From Planctomycetota bacterium (GTDB lineage Bacteria > Planctomycetota > Planctomycetia > Pirellulales > Pirellulaceae): 6,845 nt of DNA. The position numbers and the translations under genes were made by a program. Shown piece after piece: positions 3,178 through 6,845 of this stretch; positions within the stretch are counted from its first letter, which is position 1, and each line of letters starts with the position of its first letter. The stretch is from NCBI GenBank assembly GCA_024274855.1, contig JAJSAJ010000540.1:1-6845 (forward strand), given 5' to 3'. A model generated the notes under the pieces. It did not search any database and was not told where the DNA came from. It saw only the letters and a list, made by a program, of their open reading frames with translations.

Positions 3178-3834
3178 TTGGTCCTCAACCGTAACTGGCA
3201 AGCCGTGAACGTGGCCACCGTGGCTCGTGCGCTGGTGCTGCTGTGGAATGAATCTGCTCGCGTCGTGGACCCGGCTGACTACCAGACCTACACATGGGAA
3301 GACTGGTCGAAGCTGCAACCCGCAGACGGCGATCGGTTCATTCAGGCAGTCCGGTTCCGCCTGCGTGTGCCGGAAGTGATCACGCTGACCGACTACGATC
3401 GGCTGCCCACGGCTGCCGTATCGTTCAGCCGGAGGAACATCTTCAAGCGTGACCACTACACGTGCCAGTACTGCGGCCGCCAGGGGCGGTGCCATCATGG
3501 GGAAAACTCAAGAGGCGGAGAATCCGATCGCAGCCGTCCCCTGTATGACAAAGGAAACCGTTCACGACGGCAGCTCGGCATGGAGGACTTGACGCTCGAC
3601 CACGTCATCCCCCGCGCACAGGGCGGTGAGTCGCGGTGGGACAACTGCGTGCTGGCCTGCCTGGAGTGCAACAAGCACAAGGCTGACCGCACACCGGAGC
3701 AGGCGAAGATGCGATTGAAACGCAAGCCGGTTCAGCCGATCTGGAACCCGCTGTATGCGGCCCACGATCTACGGATCGAATGTTGGTCGAAGTTTCTGAG
3801 CGAGGCGTATTGGAACGTCAAGCTGGAAACGTAG
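3178..3834 (+). CDS. HNH endonuclease
   Basis: This 218-residue protein (from TTG 3178) has the N-terminal block VLNRNWQAVNVATVARALVLL seen in a widespread HNH family. Then come RRNIFKRDHYTCQYCG (Cys96 and Cys99), LDHVIPRAQGG (Asp141, His142), DNCVLACLECNKHKADRTPEQA (Asn156, Cys161, Cys164, Asn165) and PIWNPLY. The two Cys pairs bind structural zinc, and the DH and Asn residues form the metal-dependent DNA-cleaving site in this family. About 30 residues (near 103-133, rich in Arg, Gly and Ser) separate CGRQ from the DH motif, where relatives usually have a short link. The start is uncertain: GGAG at 3140-3143 points to codon 3151, which is TTC. CTG 3163 and TTG 3178 are the only start-like codons in frame. 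It lies between tRNAs, as free-standing homing nucleases often do; its target is unknown. Confidence 0.88.
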   Translation: MVLNRNWQAVNVATVARALVLLWNESARVVDPADYQTYTWEDWSKLQPADGDRFIQAVRFRLRVPEVITLTDYDRLPTAAVSFSRRNIFKRDHYTCQYCGRQGRCHHGENSRGGESDRSRPLYDKGNRSRRQLGMEDLTLDHVIPRAQGGESRWDNCVLACLECNKHKADRTPEQAKMRLKRKPVQPIWNPLYAAHDLRIECWSKFLSEAYWNVKLET

Positions 3835-3844
3835 AGATAGTCTC

Positions 3845-3872
3845 GCTCCCGGTCTTCGGGCCGGGAGCATTT
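3845..3872 (+). terminator. UUCG-tetraloop hairpin after the HNH gene
   Basis: A 10-pair stem (3845-3854 with 3859-3868) closes a TTCG loop. Only ATTT follows, so it is weak as an intrinsic terminator; it may protect the mRNA end or act as a processing boundary before tRNA-Thr at 3875. Confidence 0.55.
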
Positions 3873-3874
3873 AT

Positions 3875-3948
3875 GCCGACGTGGCTCGACTGAGAAAGGC
3901 ACCCGTCTTGTAAACGGGTTCATGCTGGTGCGAATCCAGTCGTCGGCC
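3875..3948 (+). tRNA. tRNA-Thr(TGT)
   Basis: The acceptor GCCGACG (3875-3881) pairs perfectly with CGTCGGC (3941-3947); discriminator C3948 is unusual for Thr. The anticodon stem CCCGT/ACGGG closes loop CTTGTAA, anticodon TGT (3909-3911). The T loop TGCGAAT has G in place of the usual second T. CT follows. Confidence 0.9.
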
Positions 3949-3953
3949 CTTGC

Positions 3954-4025
3954 GTCCCGATGGTGTAATGGACAGCACAAGACTTTCCTAAAGTCTCGGT
4001 CCTGGTTCGATTCCAGGTCGGGGTA
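3954..4025 (+). tRNA. tRNA-Arg(CCT)
   Basis: The acceptor GTCCCGA (3954-3960) pairs with TCGGGGT (4018-4024); discriminator A4025. The anticodon stem AGACT/AGTCT closes loop TTCCTAA, anticodon CCT (3987-3989). The T arm CCTGG/CCAGG is perfect. It is the first of five Arg genes in a row. Confidence 0.94.
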
Positions 4026-4035
4026 CTTACAACAT

Positions 4036-4106
4036 GTCCCGATGGTGTAGCGGATAGCATTGGACCCTGCGAAGGTCCAGACCCTGGTTCAAGTCAGGTC
4101 GGGATA
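4036..4106 (+). tRNA. tRNA-Arg(GCG), copy 1
   Basis: The acceptor GTCCCGA (4036-4042) pairs with TCGGGAT (4099-4105); discriminator A4106. The anticodon stem GGACC/GGTCC closes loop CTGCGAA, anticodon GCG (4069-4071). The T stem has lost a base (CCTG/CAGG with an 8-base loop). Bacteria normally use ACG read as inosine for these codons, so GCG is unusual. Confidence 0.9.
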
Positions 4107-4116
4107 CTAACAACGT

Positions 4117-4188
4117 GGCCCGTGGGTGTGCCGGACAGCATGTCAGCTTCCGAAGCTGTTGGACCAGGTTCGACTCCTGGACGGGCTA
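4117..4188 (+). tRNA. tRNA-Arg(CCG)
   Basis: The acceptor GGCCCGT (4117-4123) pairs with ACGGGCT (4181-4187); discriminator A4188. The anticodon stem has four pairs (CAGC/GCTG) around loop TTCCGAA, anticodon CCG (4150-4152). The T arm CCAGG/CCTGG is perfect. CT follows. Confidence 0.92.
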
Positions 4189-4198
4189 CTTACTGTAC

Positions 4199-4270
4199 GG
4201 CCTGCGAGTGTGCCGGATCGCACGGCAGACTTCGATTCTGCAAGACGGGGTTCGATTCCTCGGCAGGCTG
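4199..4270 (+). tRNA. tRNA-Arg(TCG)
   Basis: The acceptor GGCCTGC (4199-4205) pairs with GCAGGCT (4263-4269); discriminator G4270 is the usual one for several bacterial Arg tRNAs. The anticodon stem GCAGA/TCTGC closes loop CTTCGAT, anticodon TCG (4232-4234). Its D arm resembles those of the genes on either side. Confidence 0.93.
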
Positions 4271-4284
4271 CTGAACTACAACAC

Positions 4285-4356
4285 GTCCTCGGAGTGTGCC
4301 GGAACGCACGCGACCCTGCGAAGGTCGCAGACCAGGTTCGATTCCTGGCGAGGACA
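4285..4356 (+). tRNA. tRNA-Arg(GCG), copy 2
   Basis: The acceptor GTCCTCG (4285-4291) pairs perfectly with CGAGGAC (4349-4355); discriminator A4356. The anticodon stem CGACC/GGTCG closes loop CTGCGAA, anticodon GCG (4318-4320), the same loop as the gene at 4036. The T arm CCAGG/CCTGG is perfect, unlike copy 1. Confidence 0.94.
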
Positions 4357-4399
4357 CTGCTCGATGCCGTGAAACCTGTATGGAAAGGCAAGGTGTACC

Positions 4400-4447
4400 A
4401 TGTCCAAGCGCAACTTCAACGAACGGTCGTTTTTTTCGAGACGATGA
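4400..4447 (+). CDS. Short ORF overlapping the SEC-C gene (possible frameshifted N-terminus)
   Basis: ATG 4400 follows AAGG (4390-4393) and reads MSKRNFNERSFFSRR before TGA 4445, which overlaps the ATG of the next frame as ATGA. A run of seven T (4430-4436) lies just before the end. A one-base backward slip there would fuse it to the SEC-C frame, giving a protein of about 70 residues. It could be a coupled leader peptide, a slippage site or a broken gene start. Confidence 0.4.
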   Translation: MSKRNFNERSFFSRR

Positions 4448-4611
4448 GCAAACGCCGAAAAGGATACCCGTCCGAGACGCAAGTCAAACGCGGCATCCGT
4501 ATCGTTCATGGCGACAAGCTGCTGGAGGAGAAGCTCGGACGTAACGATCCCTGCCCCTGCGCTAGCGGCAAACGCTTCAAGACGTGCTGCCTGAAGTCAG
4601 GCCACTTTTGA
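4444..4611 (+). CDS. SEC-C motif mini-protein
   Basis: From ATG 4444 the frame gives 55 residues. After a basic N-terminus (MSKRRKGYPSETQ) and a short linker, the C-terminal half carries GRNDPCPCASGKRFKTCC, the zinc-binding SEC-C motif with CxC and CC ligands. The second Gly of the usual CGSG is Ala. In SecA and many other proteins this motif binds zinc and helps dock to a partner; here nearly the whole protein is the motif, so an adaptor role is a guess. The start at 4444 has no good ribosome binding site of its own and probably depends on the overlapping short ORF or on slippage at the T-run. It lies between tRNA-Arg and tRNA-Cys. Confidence 0.75.
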   Translation: MSKRRKGYPSETQVKRGIRIVHGDKLLEEKLGRNDPCPCASGKRFKTCCLKSGHF

Positions 4612-4658
4612 TGGCGTCAACCGCGATCACTACTTTTAGAGACGAGGAATGAAACACA

Positions 4659-4678
4659 GCCCGTTCCATGGAGCGGGC
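4659..4678 (+). other. Inverted repeat after the SEC-C gene
   Basis: A near-perfect 20-base palindrome (GCCCG...CGGGC with one G-T pair) is followed by ACTTT only. As RNA it is a tight hairpin six bases before tRNA-Cys. It might be a weak terminator or a processing element. Confidence 0.45.
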
Positions 4679-4683
4679 ACTTT

Positions 4684-4755
4684 GACGCTGGAGCCAGACG
4701 GTGCGGCGGCGGTTTGCAGAACCGCTTGAAGTGGGTTCGACTCCCACCAGCGTCT
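4684..4755 (+). tRNA. tRNA-Cys(GCA)
   Basis: The acceptor GACGCTG (4684-4690) pairs perfectly with CAGCGTC (4748-4754); discriminator T4755 is characteristic of Cys. The anticodon stem GCGGT/ACCGC closes loop TTGCAGA, anticodon GCA (4716-4718). The T arm GTGGG/CCCAC is perfect. It is the last tRNA of the array and is followed by CT. Confidence 0.94.
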
Positions 4756-4757
4756 CT

Positions 4758-4841
4758 GACTATCCAACTGCCGGTTCAGACTACATCTTCCTGTAAAGAA
4801 GCCCAACGTCCGAACCATTTCTTCGTTGGATGGTCATAGTC
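4758..4841 (+). ncRNA. Candidate Y-like RNA upstream of the Ro60 gene
   Basis: GACTATCCA (4758-4766) pairs with TGG-TC-ATAGTC (4831-4841), giving a closing stem with a 2-base bulge on the 3' strand. Inside are the first 25-base repeat (4767-4791) and a second hairpin CCAACG/CGTTGG (4803-4808 with 4823-4828). Bacterial Y RNAs lie next to Ro60 genes and have a long end-to-end stem with bulges, so position and shape fit. No sequence match to known Y RNAs is claimed. Confidence 0.4.
4767..4791 (+). repeat. 25-base repeat upstream of Ro60 gene, copy 1
   Basis: It shares the pattern ACTGCC, G at 8, GA at 13-14, TACATC at 16-21 and CC at 24-25 with the copies at 4851 and 5092; 17 of 25 positions are identical in all three without gaps. 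It lies inside the candidate Y-like RNA. Confidence 0.65.
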
Positions 4842-4850
4842 TATTGCCTG

Positions 4851-4875
4851 ACTGCCTGCCGGGACTACATCAACC
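4851..4875 (+). repeat. 25-base repeat upstream of Ro60 gene, copy 2
   Basis: This is the second ungapped copy. Flanking sequence GCCTGAC (4846-4852) can pair with GTCAGGT (4904-4910), so this copy too sits at the 5' side of a stem-loop. A terminator follows at 4925. Confidence 0.65.
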
Positions 4876-4924
4876 AAACGCGATACATCTCGGCAACTAC
4901 TTCGTCAGGTGTTGTTTACTCAAA

Positions 4925-4961
4925 GACTTCCGACGTCCAAGGACCTCGGAAGTCCCTTTTT
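4925..4961 (+). terminator. Rho-independent terminator
   Basis: GACTTCCGA (4925-4933) pairs with TCGGAAGTC (4946-4954) in a perfect 9-pair stem, with a further GTCC/GGAC pairing in the loop, followed by CC and five T. It would end transcripts from the array or from the candidate Y-like RNA, and implies a separate promoter for the Ro60 gene. Confidence 0.85.
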
Positions 4962-5000
4962 CACCGATCATGTGGTTCACGCTGAGAAAACAAGGAAAAC

Positions 5001-5057
5001 ATGACAAGTCCCGCCCCGTCCGCTAATAGTACCGATTTTCACGGACGGGTTCTCTGA
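5001..5057 (+). CDS. Possible 18-residue leader peptide
   Basis: ATG 5001 follows AAGGAAAAC (4992-5000) and reads MTSPAPSANSTDFHGRVL to TGA 5055. The ORF contains both arms of a hairpin (CCCGTCCG 5015-5022 with CGGACGGG 5042-5049), so translation would open it. No known family. It may regulate the downstream Ro60 gene or be chance. Confidence 0.3.
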   Translation: MTSPAPSANSTDFHGRVL

Positions 5058-5091
5058 ACATCGCTTCGCCGAGTGTTGATACACCGATCCG

Positions 5092-5116
5092 ACTGCCGGT
5101 ACGGAATACATCCACC
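5092..5116 (+). repeat. 25-base repeat upstream of Ro60 gene, copy 3
   Basis: This is the third ungapped copy, nearest to the Ro60 start. It is preceded by TTGATACACCGATCCG and followed by a GGGAAGC/GCTTCCC hairpin (5131-5148). It could mark a third small RNA or a binding site in the gene's leader. Confidence 0.6.
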
Positions 5117-5199
5117 ATAACCCAATGCCAGGGAAGCGGGAGCTTCCCAGCGTCCACAAGACGCGGCGATTCTGCCCACCCTTCGTCGGATCATTTTTG

Positions 5200-5207
5200 A
5201 AGGAGGT
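5200..5207 (+). promoter_or_regulatory. Strong ribosome binding site of the Ro60 gene
   Basis: AAGGAGGT lies four bases before ATG 5212 and decides that start. The frame is open upstream to an in-frame ATG at 5125, but that one has no comparable site. Confidence 0.9.
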
Positions 5208-5211
5208 CACG

Positions 5212-6840
5212 ATGGCCAACAGGACTTTATTTTCCAGCATCAAGAGTAAGTTCGTGCGAACGGACACTCGTAACGAGGCCGGAGGCCGGGCGTACAAGTT
5301 CACACCGAAGCATGCGCTGGCCCAGATGGCGGCCACGGGCTGCTTCAACGGCGTCTACTACGCTCGCGCCGAGAGCCAGCTAGACGAGATGCGCAAGCTG
5401 ATCGTCCAGGTCGATGACGACGTCTTCCTGGCCAAGCTGGCGGTCTACGCTCGTGAGCGAGCCTACATGAAGGACATGCCAGCGGCGCTGTTGGTCATCC
5501 TGTCCAAGCGTGACACCGAGCTGATGCACCGAGTTTTCGATCGGGTTGTGGACAACGGTCGCGTCCTGCGCACCGTGTTCCAGATGATCCGGTCGGGACA
5601 GTTCGGCCGCACCAGCCTGTCGTCCAGCTTGCAGCGGGCGTTCCAGCGGTGGCTGAACGAGGCTTCGGTCGGCAAGCTGCTGTCGGCGTCTATCGGTCAC
5701 GACCCGAGCCTGCGGGACATCCTGCGGATGGCCCGGCCTACGCCGAAGGACAACGCCCGACGTGCGCTGTTCGGATGGCTGACGGAGAAGGAGACCGAGA
5801 AGTGGGCTCCGGCCACCGAGACCGACCTACCGGCTCAGGTCCAGGGTCTGGTCGCGTACAGCCAGGCGGACACCGCCGAGGCACAGGCGCTGATCCTGGG
5901 TGATCTGTCGGTTCGCTGGGACTTGCTGGCCGACGCTGCCAAGGCCCCGTTGGTCTGGAAGGCGATCGCCCGCCAGATGGGACCGCAGGCACTGCGGATG
6001 AACCTGAACACGTTGTTGCGTCACGAGGTTTTTGCATCGGGTAACGGTAAGGCTGGCCGAGAGATGGTCGATTACGTTGCGGACCGCATCGCCGACGCGG
6101 ACGCGATTCGTCGTTCGCGTCAGTTCCCGTACCAGTTCCTGGCTGCGTACCTGAACGCTTCGGATGAGATTCCGCAAAAGATCAAGGCGGCGCTACACCA
6201 GGCAGCCGAGATCTCTTGCGGTAACGTGCCGGAGCTGCCGGGTCCTGTGGTCATCGGTCTGGACACTTCGGGTTCGATGGGTTGCCCGGTTACGGGTTAC
6301 CGTGGTCGCGGTGCCACCACGAAGATGCGTTGCGTCGACGTGGCGGCCCTGTTCGCTGCGGCGATCCTGCGGCGAAACCCGGACAGCGTCGTGATCCCGT
6401 TCGACACGCGGGCGTACGGCGTGCGGGTCGATCCGGGTAACACGATCCTGAGCCTGTCGGAGCGGCTGGCCAAGTACGGTGGCGGTGGAACCGACTGCTC
6501 GATTCCGATACGCGAAGCCAACACGAAGTACGGTAAGCGACCGTTTGCCGGCTGCGTGCTGGTCAGCGACAACGAGAGCTGGGTCGGCACCGGTCGATAC
6601 GGTTCGACCGGCGTGATGACCGAGTGGCAGGCTTTCCGCCAGAACCAGAAGCGATTGGGCGTCAGCTCGCCGAAGCTGGTTTGCATCGACATCCAGCCCT
6701 ACGGATCGACACAGGCACCCGAGCGTGCCGACATCTTGAACATCGGCGGCTTCAGTGACGCCGTGTTCAACGTGGTCGCCTCGTGCCTGAGTGACGACGC
6801 CGGAAGGTTCGTCGCCGAAGTCGAGTCGATCGAACTGTAA
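5212..6840 (+). CDS. rsr: Ro60/Rsr-type TROVE domain RNA-binding protein
   Basis: The protein has 542 residues, close to the length of vertebrate Ro60. The N-terminal two thirds is the TROVE domain, a ring of helical repeats. It shows NEAGGRAYKFTPKHALAQMAATGCFNGVYY (about residues 21-50), VYARERAYMKDMPAALLVIL and FDRVVDNGRVLRTVFQMIRSGQFGR. The C-terminal third is a von Willebrand A domain with an intact metal site: Asp351-x-Ser353-x-Ser355 in DTSGSM, Thr427 in GGGGTD and Asp453 in LVSDNES. In the family, the ring binds the 3' ends of misfolded RNAs and, on its outer face, Y RNAs; in Deinococcus it works with PNPase in RNA decay. Here it follows a tRNA array and candidate Y-like RNAs, which suggests RNA quality control, perhaps on tRNA precursors. 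The start is fixed by AAGGAGGT. The stop is TAA near the window end. Confidence 0.93.
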   Translation: MANRTLFSSIKSKFVRTDTRNEAGGRAYKFTPKHALAQMAATGCFNGVYYARAESQLDEMRKLIVQVDDDVFLAKLAVYARERAYMKDMPAALLVILSKRDTELMHRVFDRVVDNGRVLRTVFQMIRSGQFGRTSLSSSLQRAFQRWLNEASVGKLLSASIGHDPSLRDILRMARPTPKDNARRALFGWLTEKETEKWAPATETDLPAQVQGLVAYSQADTAEAQALILGDLSVRWDLLADAAKAPLVWKAIARQMGPQALRMNLNTLLRHEVFASGNGKAGREMVDYVADRIADADAIRRSRQFPYQFLAAYLNASDEIPQKIKAALHQAAEISCGNVPELPGPVVIGLDTSGSMGCPVTGYRGRGATTKMRCVDVAALFAAAILRRNPDSVVIPFDTRAYGVRVDPGNTILSLSERLAKYGGGGTDCSIPIREANTKYGKRPFAGCVLVSDNESWVGTGRYGSTGVMTEWQAFRQNQKRLGVSSPKLVCIDIQPYGSTQAPERADILNIGGFSDAVFNVVASCLSDDAGRFVAEVESIEL

Positions 6841-6845
6841 AACGA

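Noticed and set aside
2614..3498. Open frame of 294 codons on the minus strand
   Set aside because: It runs antisense through Ala and Ser and His tRNAs, the 85-residue gene and the HNH gene, shows no motif and has no supporting ribosome binding site; it is a shadow of genes on the plus strand.
5125..5211. Upstream ATG extending the Ro60 protein by 29 residues
   Set aside because: The extension is not like the family N-terminus and has no ribosome binding site, whereas ATG 5212 has AAGGAGGT four bases upstream.

Overview
This window is a dense one-strand tRNA array. I count 34 tRNA or tRNA-like genes between 405 and 4755, all on the + strand. They are interrupted by a few small protein genes and followed by a complete Ro60-type (TROVE plus vWA) RNA-binding protein gene. 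Base composition is moderately GC-rich. The tRNAs do not encode CCA, so a CCA-adding enzyme must act on them. A tRNA array next to a Ro60 homologue and an HNH nuclease recalls large tRNA-rich phages (Ro60 orthologues and Y RNAs are known from some mycobacteriophages) and mobile tRNA arrays of bacteria. The protein style (a long HNH protein starting VLNRNWQAVNV, a TROVE protein starting MANRTLFSSIKSK) suggests Planctomycetes to me. Frequent CGATCG and three GCGATCGC octamers would also fit a cyanobacterial setting. The host cannot be settled from the sequence alone.

Layout. 1-404: no convincing gene; it holds a long hairpin (274-304) and a strong intrinsic terminator (364-395) that ends 9 bases before the first tRNA. 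405-2680: 25 tRNA genes, mostly separated by a few to about 35 bases. 2698-2955: an 85-residue basic Cys-containing protein whose stop codon lies inside the next tRNA (Ser-GCU), followed by His-GUG. 3178-3834: an HNH endonuclease. 3875-4356: Thr-UGU and five consecutive Arg tRNAs. 4400-4611: a short ORF overlapping a SEC-C zinc-motif mini-protein. 4684-4755: Cys-GCA. 4756-5211: a structured non-coding stretch with three copies of a 25-base repeat, a terminator and a possible leader peptide. 5212-6840: the Ro60 homologue.

Readable anticodons cover Phe, Glu, Pro (3), Ile (2), Lys (2), Thr (3), Gly (2), Asn, Ser (2), Asp, Leu (2), Met (2), Ala (2), His, Arg (5) and Cys. I found no readable Val, Trp, Tyr or Gln tRNA. 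Three genes have no readable anticodon.

Several features are not ordinary. (1) In 32 of 34 genes the discriminator base is followed by CT. (2) A 31-36 base imperfect palindrome with compensating stem changes sits inside three tRNA genes, each time with its GTGCCCG end against the T-loop. (3) Two tRNA-like genes have their anticodon arm replaced by a perfect 14-base palindrome GTCGC-NNNN-GCGAC. (4) tRNA-Leu(GAG) carries a structured insertion of about 66 bases in its T-loop. (5) The 25-base repeats upstream of the Ro60 gene are good candidates for Y-like RNAs. One inferred picture is a mobile translation and RNA-maintenance cassette: tRNAs supplied in bulk, a Ro60 protein with partner RNAs for RNA quality control, and an HNH nuclease aiding spread. 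Expression and function cannot be shown from sequence.
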